Shown here piece by piece: positions 36,103 to 44,026 of a stretch of DNA of 64,000 nucleotides. This DNA is from Nostoc calcicola FACHB-3891 (GTDB lineage: Bacteria > Cyanobacteriota > Cyanobacteriia > Cyanobacteriales > Nostocaceae): assembly GCF_014697355.1 (NCBI RefSeq), contig NZ_JACJRQ010000025.1, positions 62,001-126,000 on the forward strand, read 5' to 3'. Both the position numbers and the translations under genes were made by a program. The notes under the pieces were generated by a model. That model saw only the letters and a program-made list of their open reading frames with translations. It did not search any database and was not told where the DNA came from. How positions within the stretch are numbered: position 1 is the stretch's first letter; every line of letters begins with the position of its first letter.

Positions 36103-37623
36103 ATGGCGCGTCTAGCACTGCTGAGTGTATCTAATAAAACTGGTTTAATTGACCTCGCCCGTAGCTTGGTTGAAGAATTCGACTTTGATTTAATCAGCAG
36201 TGGGGGAACAGCCCAAGCACTCAAAGATGCTGGACTCCCAGTTACTAAGGTTGCTGATTATACAGGTTCGCCAGAAATTTTAGGTGGTCGAGTTAAAACC
36301 CTGCATCCCCGAATTCACGGCGGAATTTTGGCACGGCGGGATGTTCCCCAAGATATTACAGATTTAGAAAATAACCAAATTCGCCCGATTGATTTAGTAG
36401 TAGTGAATCTTTATCCTTTTGAGCAAACGATCGCTAAACCAGGGGTAACATTAGCTGAAGCTGTGGAACAGATTGATATCGGTGGCCCTGCTATGCTGCG
36501 GGCATCATCGAAAAATTTTGCTCATTTGACTGTATTATGCGATCCAGGACAATATAACGAGTATTTAGAGGAATTGCGGCAAAATAACGGCGAAGCATCC
36601 TTAGAGTTTCGCCAAAAGGCAGCTTTAAAAGGATTTTTGCACACTGCTAGCTACGATCGAGCGATCGCATCTTACCTCGCTGGCACAGAAAACTACAACC
36701 TCAGCGGCACACAATTACAATCTCTGCGTTACGGCGAAAACCCCCACCAACCCGCCACTTGGTATCAAACTGGTACTACCCCAACGGGATGGGCAGCAGC
36801 TACGAAACTCCAAGGCAAGGAACTGAGTTACAATAACTTGGTTGATTTGGAAGCTGCACGCCGAATTATTGCCGAATTCACTGATTCCCCAGCAGCAACG
36901 ATTATTAAACATACAAATCCCTGTGGTACGGCGCTAGGAAGCACTATTTCAGAAGCTTACGAAAAAGCTTTTAACGCTGATTCTACCTCTGCCTTTGGTG
37001 GAATTGTGGCACTCAACCGTCCCATCGATGCAACTACAGCCAGCGAGTTAACTAAAACATTTTTAGAATGTGTGGTTGCACCAGATTGTGAAGCGGATGC
37101 CCAAGAAATTTTAGGCAAGAAATCTAATGTGCGGGTTTTGATTTTACCAGATTTGAGCAGTGGAGCCAAAGAAACAGTAAAAGCGATCGCAGGTGGTTTC
37201 CTCGTCCAAGCTAGCGATGACATCATTGCAGATACCAGTCAATGGCAAGTCGTCACCGAACGTCAACCCACCGCCGATGAGTTAGCCGAATTGCTGTTTG
37301 CTTGGAAGGTTTGCAAACATGTCAAATCTAATGCGATCGTTGTGACAAGCGATCGCACTACACTAGGAGTAGGTGCCGGTCAAATGAACCGCGTCGGCTC
37401 AGTGAAAATTGCCCTAGAACAAGCCGCGGAAAAGGCCAAAGGCGCAACTCTCGCCAGCGATGGATTTTTACCCTTCGATGATTCCGTCAAAACAGCCGCA
37501 GCAGCAGGAATTACAGCCATTGTTCAACCAGGGGGAAGTGTCCGTGATAAAGATTCTATCAAAGCTGCTAACGAACTGGGTTTAGTAATGGTGTTGACTG
37601 GTGTACGTCACTTTTTACACTAA
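36103..37623 (+). CDS. purH: Bifunctional PurH (AICAR transformylase/IMP cyclohydrolase)
   Basis: A 506-residue enzyme for the last two steps of IMP synthesis. The N-terminal MGS-fold cyclohydrolase (1-130) has LLSVSNKTGL and GGRVKTLHPRIHGG. The C-terminal transformylase has LRYGENPHQ, KHTNPCGTA (catalytic K-H) and AFGGIVALN. AAGGA lies 8 bases before the ATG. Full length; core gene. Confidence 0.96.
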   Translation: MARLALLSVSNKTGLIDLARSLVEEFDFDLISSGGTAQALKDAGLPVTKVADYTGSPEILGGRVKTLHPRIHGGILARRDVPQDITDLENNQIRPIDLVVVNLYPFEQTIAKPGVTLAEAVEQIDIGGPAMLRASSKNFAHLTVLCDPGQYNEYLEELRQNNGEASLEFRQKAALKGFLHTASYDRAIASYLAGTENYNLSGTQLQSLRYGENPHQPATWYQTGTTPTGWAAATKLQGKELSYNNLVDLEAARRIIAEFTDSPAATIIKHTNPCGTALGSTISEAYEKAFNADSTSAFGGIVALNRPIDATTASELTKTFLECVVAPDCEADAQEILGKKSNVRVLILPDLSSGAKETVKAIAGGFLVQASDDIIADTSQWQVVTERQPTADELAELLFAWKVCKHVKSNAIVVTSDRTTLGVGAGQMNRVGSVKIALEQAAEKAKGATLASDGFLPFDDSVKTAAAAGITAIVQPGGSVRDKDSIKAANELGLVMVLTGVRHFLH

Positions 37624-37671
37624 CTTCTGGGGTTTAATCTGGTGCAGTTTTAAAACTGTCACTCAAAATAC

Positions 37672-37700
37672 TTGCTCTTTGATGAAAGCAGTGATATCTT
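37672..37700 (+). promoter_or_regulatory. Promoter of small RNA copy 1
   Basis: -35 TTGCTC (37672-37677), a 17-base spacer, and -10 TATCTT (37695-37700); predicted start near 37707. Confidence 0.7.
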
Positions 37701-37706
37701 TTAGTT

Positions 37707-37784
37707 GTGTGTGAGGAGCAAGTTAAAAATAAAAAGCGTTTGGGGTGGAAACACGGCAACACTCCCAGACGCTTTTTAGTTTTT
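37707..37784 (+). ncRNA. Tandem small RNA, copy 1 (Yfr2/Cyano-1-like)
   Basis: A unit of about 78 nt. A single-stranded leader with GTGTGTGAGGAGCAAG is followed by a hairpin whose stem is AAAAAGCGTTTGGGG paired with CTCCCAGACGCTTTTT. Two G-U pairs fit only plus-strand RNA. The loop is TGGAAACACGGCAACA, and a T-rich tail ends the unit. The loop recalls the GGAAACA motif of the Yfr2 family. No reading frame is conserved among the three copies. It lies 84 bases after purH but has its own promoter. Confidence 0.75.
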
Positions 37785-37822
37785 ATCTAAAAAATGGACT
37801 TTAAAATTGTTATCCAATATAC

Positions 37823-37851
37823 TTGCCTTTTCATAGAAGTAGTGATAATCT
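37823..37851 (+). promoter_or_regulatory. Promoter of small RNA copy 2
   Basis: -35 TTGCCT (37823-37828), a 17-base spacer, and -10 TAATCT (37846-37851); predicted start near 37858. Confidence 0.7.
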
Positions 37852-37857
37852 TTAGTT

Positions 37858-37935
37858 GTGTGTGAGGAGCAAGTTTAAGAATAAAAAGCGTTTGGGGTGG
37901 AAACACGGCAACACTCCCAGGCGCTTTTTAATTTT
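37858..37935 (+). ncRNA. Tandem small RNA, copy 2
   Basis: Same leader, stem and loop as copy 1, with one extra T after AGCAAGTTT and G for A in the descending stem (CTCCCAGGCGC). That change turns one pair from U-A to U-G and so keeps the stem. It begins 151 bases after copy 1. Confidence 0.75.
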
Positions 37936-37985
37936 GGTCTAGAAATTGGATTGTGGTGCAGTTTTGAAAGTGTCACTCACTACAC

Positions 37986-38014
37986 TCGCTTTTTAGTTGC
38001 ACCAGTGATATCTT
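37986..38014 (+). promoter_or_regulatory. Promoter of small RNA copy 3
   Basis: -35 TCGCTT (37986-37991), a 17-base spacer, and -10 TATCTT (38009-38014); predicted start near 38021. The -35 element is weaker than in copies 1 and 2. Confidence 0.65.
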
Positions 38015-38020
38015 TTAGTT

Positions 38021-38097
38021 GTGTGTGAGGAGCAAGTTTAAGAATAAAAAGCGTTTGGGGTGGAAACACGGCAACACTCCCAGGCGCTTTTTAATTT
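38021..38097 (+). ncRNA. Tandem small RNA, copy 3
   Basis: Leader and hairpin are almost identical to copy 2, beginning 163 bases later. Promoter spacers differ among the copies while the transcribed parts hardly do, which suggests selection on the RNA. Confidence 0.75.
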
Positions 38098-38273
38098 GGT
38101 ATATAGAAAAATTCCACTGCCTCCTCTACCTTCAAGTTTCTTACAGCAATTTTCAGGTAAATAAGCTAACAATCATTCAAATTGCATCCCCGCGTCTCCC
38201 CCTCTCCGCGTCCCCGCGTCTTTCTGAGGCTAAGGATTATGCAACTTAAAGGCGGATTAGCTTAGATCGCGTT

Positions 38274-38301
38274 GTAGGGGCGCACAGCTGTGCGCCCCTA
38301 C
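38274..38301. repeat. 28-bp dispersed palindrome, copy 3 (perfect)
   Basis: Half-site GTAGGGGCGCACAG, identical to the copy at 10657. Confidence 0.9.
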
Positions 38302-38404
38302 CGGGGATTGTGGTTCAAATAGATGAAAAACGCTGTAACACAGCTTGAAATATTACCACCAGCTTACTAGTTGGGTTATCAGATGCTAAACCCAGCGTAG
38401 GATT

Positions 38405-38760
38405 CTAATCTCCTTCCACCACTTCTAATGTCAAAATCCCTTTTGGTTTATTCACAACCAACTGCATAATATCCAACCACAGTGAACCGAGCAAAATATC
38501 AGGTAGTTCTTCTCCTACATGAACAGGAATGATAAATTCTTTGCCAGCAACAACGACTTTCCCTTCATATAAGTCAAAATACTCTAATCCTCTAGCAGTT
38601 TGCATCTCAATGTACAGCACTATGTCAGCAATACGGGCACTACATTGCTCTCGATACTCTCGTTCGATGAGTCGATTAAAAAATATAATATTTTGCGTTC
38701 TACTTGTGCAGAATGTAGTGTAAACCTGAGTTTTACTTCAACAAACTTGGCATCAACCAT
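38405..38760 (-). pseudogene. Clan AA aspartic-protease-like gene split by a frameshift
   Basis: Two reading frames join here. The first (38760-38620, 46 residues, MVDAKFVEVKLRFTLHS...) has LIDSSNE where the family's catalytic D-T-G would be. The second (38620-38405, from GTG) has GLEYFDLYEGKVVVAGKEF, then IPVHVGEELPDILLG and GILTLEVVE, the C-terminal half of such proteins. They overlap by one base (TAGTG), and a -1 shift would join them. The first ATG overlaps the cobA stop (TGATG). It could be a decayed gene, two coupled small genes, or a programmed frameshift. The D-S-S site suggests it is no longer a protease. Confidence 0.5.
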
Positions 38761-39539
38761 CAAACTGGACGACAACCAGACAAAATTTCGTGCATTTTCA
38801 CGACTTGTCCAATAACTGCGATCGCCGGCGCACCAAATCCAGTTTCTTCTACTTGCTGGACAATAGTTTCCAATGTGCCAATCAATTCTTCTTGTTCTGG
38901 ACGCGTACCCCACCGCACCAAAGCAATGGGCGTTTCTAAAATCAACCCAGCCTTGGTTAATTGTTCCACAATGTAAGGCAAATTGTGAATTCCCATATAA
39001 ATCACAACAGTTTCGGAACCGTGGGCGATCGCACTCCAATTAACTAAGGGTTTATATTTACCTGCTGCTTCGTGTCCAGTGACAAATGTCACCGAAGAAC
39101 TATACAACCGATGCGTCAATGGTATACCTGCATAGGCGGCGGCGGCAATTCCCGAAGTGATACCAGGCACAACTTCCACTGAAATTCCGGCGTTGACTAA
39201 TTCTGCCATTTCTTCCCCACCACGGCCAAAAATAAACGGATCGCCACCCTTTAGCCGCACTACAATTGCACGATCCTGGGCTTTATCAATCAGCAATTGA
39301 GTGGTTTCTTCCTGGAACAGCGAATGTTTCCCCCTGCGCTTACCAGCGTTAATTTGCTCTGCTTGGGGATTAATCATTGCTAGAATTGCGGGACTCACTA
39401 AAGCATCATAGATGACTACATCTGCACATTCCAATAAACCTTTTGCCTTCAGGGTTATTAGTCCTGGATCTCCTGGCCCCGCACCTACTAAATAAACCTT
39501 TCCCAAATATTTGTTCCTCTCTGTGATTGTGCGGTTCAT
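38760..39539 (-). CDS. cobA: Uroporphyrinogen-III C-methyltransferase
   Basis: A 259-residue SAM-dependent enzyme that makes precorrin-2. Motifs are VYLVGAGPGDPGLITLKA, YDALVSP, GKRRGKHS, VVRLKGGDPFIFGRGGEE, VVPGITSGIAAAAYAGIPLTHR and VIYMG. The ATG at 39539 overlaps the sirB stop (ATGA), which fixes the start and shows translational coupling. It lacks the HemD or CysG fusion partners. Product feeds siroheme for nitrite and sulfite reductase. Confidence 0.94.
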   Translation of the reverse strand: MNRTITERNKYLGKVYLVGAGPGDPGLITLKAKGLLECADVVIYDALVSPAILAMINPQAEQINAGKRRGKHSLFQEETTQLLIDKAQDRAIVVRLKGGDPFIFGRGGEEMAELVNAGISVEVVPGITSGIAAAAYAGIPLTHRLYSSSVTFVTGHEAAGKYKPLVNWSAIAHGSETVVIYMGIHNLPYIVEQLTKAGLILETPIALVRWGTRPEQEELIGTLETIVQQVEETGFGAPAIAVIGQVVKMHEILSGCRPV

Positions 39540-40282
39540 TTGTCTATTGAATCCCAAATTAAATCGGCTAATTCTGCACTTGCTCCCAGAGGTTCTGCCA
39601 AGTGGAAAGTTACTGCCGAAAATTGTAATTTTAGCGTTTCTATTGAGGTGGCGATAGCATCGGTTATTCCACCTGGGAATAAAAAGTATGGCAAAATTGC
39701 AATTTCCCTATAGCCAGCAGTTACCAACTCTTTCACCCGTAATTCTAAACTACCAGGCACAGACCAATAAGCAGCGATCGCTCCCAAACTGGTCGCCATT
39801 GCTTCGATTAGTCTTTGAGAATCAGGGCGACGGCTACCATGAGCCAACAGAATCCATGCTTCTGCTTTTATCTTAGCAATTTGCTTGGAGAGCAATTTAT
39901 TCAAATCTGGGTGAGAACCTAAGTGTGGTTGCAATTCAATCATGATATCTTTACCAGTCCCCTGTTGTCCCAGGGCTACTTCGGCAGGAATATCTGTCAT
40001 TACATGCACTCCTGGGAGCAGAAATAGCGGTAGAATCTTGAGGTGATTTTTATTTTCAGACACTTTTTGAACACCAAAAGCAGTCTCAGCAAATTGTTTA
40101 ATCTGCTCGTGTAGAGGCTTTGGACTCATTTCTAAAGCAGCTATACCTACCACATGTTCGCTATTTGCTTGGTTGTGATTTTTGTGCAATTTCTCAGATA
40201 CTATCCTTGCCAGTTCCTGCATAGCAATTTCTGGGCGCGGATCGCGGCTTCCATGAGATACTAATAAATATGCAAATGACAT
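39536..40282 (-). CDS. sirB: Sirohydrochlorin chelatase (CbiX/SirB)
   Basis: A 248-residue two-domain chelatase. The first half has YLLVSHGSRDPRPE and LPLFLLPGVHVMTDIP; the second repeats the fold with ILLAHGSRRPDSQ and LPYFLFPGGITDAI. The metal-binding histidines are in SHGSRD and GVHV. Acts just after CobA: iron goes into sirohydrochlorin to give siroheme (or cobalt for B12). Confidence 0.88.
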   Translation of the reverse strand: MSFAYLLVSHGSRDPRPEIAMQELARIVSEKLHKNHNQANSEHVVGIAALEMSPKPLHEQIKQFAETAFGVQKVSENKNHLKILPLFLLPGVHVMTDIPAEVALGQQGTGKDIMIELQPHLGSHPDLNKLLSKQIAKIKAEAWILLAHGSRRPDSQRLIEAMATSLGAIAAYWSVPGSLELRVKELVTAGYREIAILPYFLFPGGITDAIATSIETLKLQFSAVTFHLAEPLGASAELADLIWDSIDK

Positions 40283-40469
40283 GAGCAAACTTAAATTTTC
40301 AGTGACTATTTTTCATATTTTACGTGCAAGAGACTGGATATTGGGTATTAGGAAAGAAGATGTAGGGCGTGTCATAAAATTAGGGAATTAATTTAAATGA
40401 CATAAATCTAGACAAACATAGTTCAGATACCATTATTTATGTTGTCGGACAAAAATGAAACTATCAATG

Positions 40470-41174
40470 TCATTTAACTTCTTCATACCATATACCAACG
40501 TTTTCAAAAGCAGCATAGGCAAGCTTGAGAAAATTCACCACTCTCTGTTTGCTGATTATTCCAAATTCTTGATACTGTCTTGCGTCTGCAAATGTTAATC
40601 TGTGCTGGTCTATAATATTTCTTTCTTTATAGGCTAGTTTGGGAAAATCTATAGCCTTAATATTATATTTTTTGACTATCTCTTGTATTGTCACATCTGA
40701 ATTTACGTGTTCCCAGTCATCACATAAGCCTAAATTTCTGACTAATACATGAGGAACTTTGCCACCATAGCTATTTACAGATTGCTTAAATAGATTTAAG
40801 CTGTCATACCCTCCTGTTGACACAAACCACTTACAAAAATATACCCCTTGTGAATCTCCCAGTTCAATTAAATGATTCTTCTCAATCCATTCCTTGACTG
40901 CTCTATGAGATTGTGCCGCTAGATTAGCAATCACCGTTTTATTCATTGCGATCTCAAAGATTTTATCCGCCTTATCAGCTTGCTTCTCATCTTCTGTAAA
41001 CACTGCATACTGACATATCCCCTTGTACACCCCAGCTACATCTGGATTTGACCTATCGGTTTCTACTGGAACAAAAGGCATATTTTTATCCAGACAATAC
41101 TGAATCATTGTTCTAGCGACTAGAGACTTCCCTACCCCTCCCTTTTCCCCGTCTATCAAATGAATTGTTGGCAT
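40470..41174 (-). CDS. ParA/MobD-like ATPase of plasmid type
   Basis: A 234-residue P-loop protein with the deviant Walker A DGEKGGVGKS (8-17), as in ParA/MinD. The later parts (VPVETDRSNPDVAGVYKG, HVLVRNLGLCDDWEHV, and the lysine/tyrosine-rich end) are like the MobD-type proteins of mobilisable plasmids. Codon use is AT-richer than its neighbours and no relaxase is nearby. It looks like a stranded piece of a mobile element. Confidence 0.75.
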   Translation of the reverse strand: MPTIHLIDGEKGGVGKSLVARTMIQYCLDKNMPFVPVETDRSNPDVAGVYKGICQYAVFTEDEKQADKADKIFEIAMNKTVIANLAAQSHRAVKEWIEKNHLIELGDSQGVYFCKWFVSTGGYDSLNLFKQSVNSYGGKVPHVLVRNLGLCDDWEHVNSDVTIQEIVKKYNIKAIDFPKLAYKERNIIDQHRLTFADARQYQEFGIISKQRVVNFLKLAYAAFENVGIWYEEVK

Positions 41175-41208
41175 AGCTGCACCCCTTTATCTTTAAACCT
41201 AGTATTGA

Positions 41209-41340
41209 TTAATTTGGCTCAGATTCACTTGTTGTTTGTCGCCTAGTAATTTTAGCCGTTTTTCCTGATAACTTTTCTCCCCTGTTGCTGGTGTAACCAA
41301 ACTGAACATCCGTATTATAGGGGAGCCGGGCGGCATTCAT
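41209..41340 (-). CDS. Possible 43-residue ORF upstream of the ParA-like gene
   Basis: MNAARLPYNTDVQFGYTSN and a basic tail. The frame stays open for 12 more codons upstream (...DALFDHGFQILR) without a start, which suggests the 3' end of a longer decayed gene. Same strand as the ParA-like gene, 35 bases apart. I do not recognise it. Confidence 0.25.
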   Translation of the reverse strand: MNAARLPYNTDVQFGYTSNRGEKLSGKTAKITRRQTTSESEPN

Positions 41341-41517
41341 ACGCAAAATCTGGAAACCGTGGTCAAACAACGCATCGCTTCAATCAATAACTAGGAACTT
41401 GCAGTATTATCAATTCATAATCTAGAAGTGTTGTAGTACGTCACAGCCCAAATAAAACTACTCTTTCAAAGAGTTCAAAAGCTGACACCATATCTATTCT
41501 TTCTTTTGCCTTTTGCC

Positions 41518-41901
41518 TTATTGCTCTTGGGCAGTGTAAGTATAAAATTGATCGAAAGCTCCCACCGTTTCAAATCTGTAAGAAGGTATCCAAGAATTTA
41601 TTTTTAAATCTGTACGGTAAACACTAAAAATAATATAGTTTTGCCTTTCTGTAGTTCTGTTAATGATTTCCTGCATTTGCGGGTTAGCTTGATCGACCAA
41701 CTTGTCACAATTAAAACGAATTAAATTTTCTATGAAATTCGTAGTTTTTTTGCATACATCGGTTTTTAGGTAACTTGCCAACCGTTGCACTGCATATTCT
41801 TCATAGGCAACCTGACTGGGATTAGTCTTTGCCATTGTCACACCCAAGGCGGCGATTCCTGCTGCTGCTCCAGTACACGCGATGATGGTTAACTGTTTCA
41901 T
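41518..41901 (-). CDS. DUF4359 family protein, exported or anchored
   Basis: From the ATG at 41901 (MKQLTIIACTGAAAGIAALGVTMAKTNPSQ) about 127 residues. The hydrophobic N-terminus is an uncleaved anchor or signal. Next come YEEYAVQRLASYLKTDVCKK and the conserved CDKLVDQANPQMQEII, ending with a strand-rich FSVYRTDLK and FETVGAFDQFYTYTA. DUF4359 is a cyanobacterial family of unknown role. It lies upstream of the tRNA on the opposite strand. Confidence 0.75.
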   Translation of the reverse strand: MKQLTIIACTGAAAGIAALGVTMAKTNPSQVAYEEYAVQRLASYLKTDVCKKTTNFIENLIRFNCDKLVDQANPQMQEIINRTTERQNYIIFSVYRTDLKINSWIPSYRFETVGAFDQFYTYTAQEQ

Positions 41902-41980
41902 CTTTCCCAAGTCAAATTCATTATAAATGTTAGATTCCAGAGACTCTAAATAGAATTACTCCGTTCCTGGAACAAAACTC

Positions 41981-42009
41981 TTGCTCGCTTTCCAAAAAAT
42001 TGCTATAAT
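41981..42009 (+). promoter_or_regulatory. Sigma-70 promoter of tRNA-His
   Basis: -35 TTGCTC (41981-41986), 17-base spacer, -10 TATAAT (42004-42009), 14 bases before the tRNA. The -35 hexamer is the same as that of small RNA copy 1. Confidence 0.8.
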
Positions 42010-42023
42010 TCAAATTGTCGAAT

Positions 42024-42098
42024 GGCGAGCGTAGCCAAGTGGTTAAGGCAGTGGTTTGTGGTACCACCATTCGTGGGTTCGAGTCCCATCGTTCGCCC
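42024..42098 (+). tRNA. trnH: tRNA-His (GTG anticodon)
   Basis: Acceptor stem GGCGAGC / GTTCGCC (one G-U pair), D-arm GTAGCCAAGTGGTTAAGGC, anticodon loop TTTGTGG with anticodon GTG, T-arm GTGGGTTCGAGTCCCAT, discriminator C at 42098. CCA is not encoded. The base before G1 is T, so the G-1 identity nucleotide is not in the gene and would have to be added after transcription. Confidence 0.96.
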
Positions 42099-42174
42099 TT
42101 ATCATCTTTATAGAGTTAAAAGGTCGGCAAAACTGAACCAGGATATACATTAATTTAGTTTATCAGAAAACTGG

Positions 42175-42201
42175 GTTTAAAACCCCGTGCTTCCAGCATG
42201 G
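42175..42201 (+). mobile_element. Left-end hairpin region of the tnpB element
   Basis: CCGTGCT / AGCATGG (with one G-T) pairs around TCC just upstream of tnpB, preceded by GGGTTTAAAACCCC. Subterminal hairpins of this type bound IS200/IS605 elements. The exact left end cannot be fixed without relatives. Confidence 0.55.
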
Positions 42202-42248
42202 CTTTGATTAATTTAAGTTTCTTACAGAATATCGGACATAATGTAAGA

Positions 42249-43493
42249 ATGACACAAAAAGCATTCAGGTACCGATTCTATCCAACTTCTGAGCAAGAAA
42301 CCTTGCTCAGAAGAACGATGGGTTGCGCTCGATTAGTTTACAACCGCGCTCTTGCTGCAAGGACAGAAGCATGGTATGAACGACAGGAGCGAGTCGGATA
42401 CGAAAAAACGTCAACCATGCTGACTAGTTGGAAAAATTTTGAAGACTTGCAGTTTTTGAATGAAGTTAGCAGTGTGCCATTACAACAAGGCTTGCGACAT
42501 CTGCAAACTGCCTTTACTAATTTCTTTGCAGGACGGGCAAAATATCCAAACTTTAAGAAAAAGCATCATGGTGGTAATGCTGAATTTACTAAAGCTGCTT
42601 TCAGGTGGAAAGATGGCAAAGTATTTTTAGCCAAATGCGCTCAACCCTTAGAAATCCGATGGAGCCGGCAACTTCCTGAAAGTGCAGAGCCATCAAGAGT
42701 TACCGTAAAGCTCTCGCCCTCTGGACGGTGGACTGTTTCAATGCTGGTGGATGTTGCAATCGAGGCATTGCCTAAGTCGGGTAATCAAATTGGTTTCGAT
42801 TTGGGTATTACCAGCTTGATTGCTTTGAGTAATGGTGAAAAAATTGCTAACAATCAAGCGTTTAAGACTAAACGCCGTAAATTGCGGAAAGCTCAAAAAG
42901 CTCTTAGCCGCAAGAAAAAAGGATCTAACAATTGCCACAAGGCAAGGCTGAAAGTAGCTAAAGTTCATGCAGAAATTAGTGATGCTCGTAATGATTTTCT
43001 TCACAAATTGACAACCCGACTGGTTCGAGAAAACCAATTGATTGCAGTCGAAGATTTGTCTGTGAAGAATATGGTCAAAAACAAAAAACTCGCCCTCTCG
43101 ATTAGCGATGCTAGCTGGGGTGAACTAGTTAGACAGCTTAAATATAAGTGCGATTGGTATGGTCGTAACTTCGTCAAGATTGACCGATGGTTTCCCAGTT
43201 CAAAACGCTGTGGGAACTGCGGACACATTGTTGATAAACTGCCTCTGAATATCAGGGAGTGGAATTGCCCCAACTGTGGGACGCACCACGACAGAGACAT
43301 CAATGCTAGTAAGAATATTTTGGCTGCGGGACTCGCAGTTTCAGTCTGTGGAGCGAACATAAGACCTGATAGGCGTGAGCCTAAAGGGCAGTTGCGAAAA
43401 ACCAGCAATGGTGAGTTCGGTGTGGTCTTGGGGTCTCCCCAAGTGGAGCAACCGGCTTTCCCGTTGGGAAAGAAACAGAAACCTAAGTCGTGA
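42249..43493 (+). CDS. tnpB: TnpB RNA-guided nuclease of a solitary IS605/IS1341-type element
   Basis: A 414-residue protein from the ATG at 42249 (MTQKAFRYRFYP). The N-terminal HTH is followed by the RuvC core: D in IGFDLGIT, E in AVEDLSVKNM, and D in HDRDINASKNIL. The zinc finger is CGNCG...CPNCG. All catalytic residues are present. There is no tnpA beside it, so it is of the IS1341 group, moved in trans if at all. TnpB cuts DNA guided by an RNA from the element's right end. Confidence 0.95.
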   Translation: MTQKAFRYRFYPTSEQETLLRRTMGCARLVYNRALAARTEAWYERQERVGYEKTSTMLTSWKNFEDLQFLNEVSSVPLQQGLRHLQTAFTNFFAGRAKYPNFKKKHHGGNAEFTKAAFRWKDGKVFLAKCAQPLEIRWSRQLPESAEPSRVTVKLSPSGRWTVSMLVDVAIEALPKSGNQIGFDLGITSLIALSNGEKIANNQAFKTKRRKLRKAQKALSRKKKGSNNCHKARLKVAKVHAEISDARNDFLHKLTTRLVRENQLIAVEDLSVKNMVKNKKLALSISDASWGELVRQLKYKCDWYGRNFVKIDRWFPSSKRCGNCGHIVDKLPLNIREWNCPNCGTHHDRDINASKNILAAGLAVSVCGANIRPDRREPKGQLRKTSNGEFGVVLGSPQVEQPAFPLGKKQKPKS

Positions 43494-43535
43494 GTCTTAG
43501 GAATCCCCGACCGTTTACGGCGGGGAGGATGTCAA
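43400..43535 (+). ncRNA. Putative omega (right-end) RNA of tnpB
   Basis: The tnpB 3' end and the right end form the scaffold region. The hairpin CCCCGACCG-TTTA-CGGCGGGG (43505-43525) is followed by AGGATGTCAA. The guide would be the host sequence just after about 43535, beginning AAGTAATTATATG. The 5' limit is a guess. Confidence 0.6.
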
Positions 43536-43655
43536 AAGTAATTATATGTATACAAGCAAATTTACTTACTTAAGTACGATCGGGTACTCTCAGTTAATGC
43601 GCGTCCAAGTTGTACATTCTTTGGCTAAGACTGTCATTAGCCATTAGCGATCGCT

Positions 43656-43820
43656 ATGTTTATGGACGTGACTGAGCAGGTTAATGAATGCCGAGACCCT
43701 AAAGATAACAAATATTTAGAATTAGCACTCAGTGGAAAAGCAGAGTGTATTATGACTGGAGATGATGATTTGCTTGTGCTAAACCCTTGGAGGGGCATTG
43801 AGATTCTGACTGTTCAATAA
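43656..43820 (+). pseudogene. C-terminal remnant of a COG1569-type PIN toxin
   Basis: A 54-residue frame (MFMDVTEQVNECRDPKDNKY, LELALSGKAE, IMTGDDDLLVLNPW, RGIEILTVQ). CRDPKDNKYLELAL and TGDDDLLVLNP are the C-terminal half of 'putative toxin-antitoxin system toxin component, PIN family'. The N-terminal half, with its first acidic residues, is missing. It lies 120 bases after the tnpB right end, so the element may have contributed to the loss. Confidence 0.75.
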
Positions 43821-43954
43821 TTTTTGGCAAAGAACTAGGACAAATCACCCATCAAGGAAAAAGATGCCCTGTATTTAGTTAAAGAACTATTATATTTCTT
43901 AAAATTAAAAAGTTTTACTTCAAGGCGATCGCCAATAAATATCTACATAATATA

Positions 43955-43992
43955 AAATTCCCGATTTCTCTGAGGAATCGGGAATTTCAACT
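43955..43992. terminator. Hairpin, probable terminator
   Basis: AAATTCCCGATT / AATCGGGAATTT, a 12-bp perfect stem with a 9-base loop. It lies downstream of the small gene at 44027-44143 (minus). Confidence 0.6.
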
Positions 43993-44026
43993 TCCAGAAT
44001 TGCGTTTTGTAAAGGATGTTCACCTG

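Noticed and set aside
37672-38097. CRISPR or leader-peptide array
   Set aside because: Only three units of about 150 bp with internal promoters and terminators; the possible short frames are not conserved among copies because of a one-base difference.
38019-38249. 76-codon frame
   Set aside because: It starts inside small RNA copy 3 and the rest is AT-rich spacer with no family match.
38620-39039. 139-codon frame inside cobA
   Set aside because: Only the last 46 codons, after the cobA stop, look genuine; the rest is a shadow of cobA.
42024-43535. Genomic island with tRNA-His as attachment site
   Set aside because: No duplicate of the tRNA 3' end and no integrase were seen in the window.
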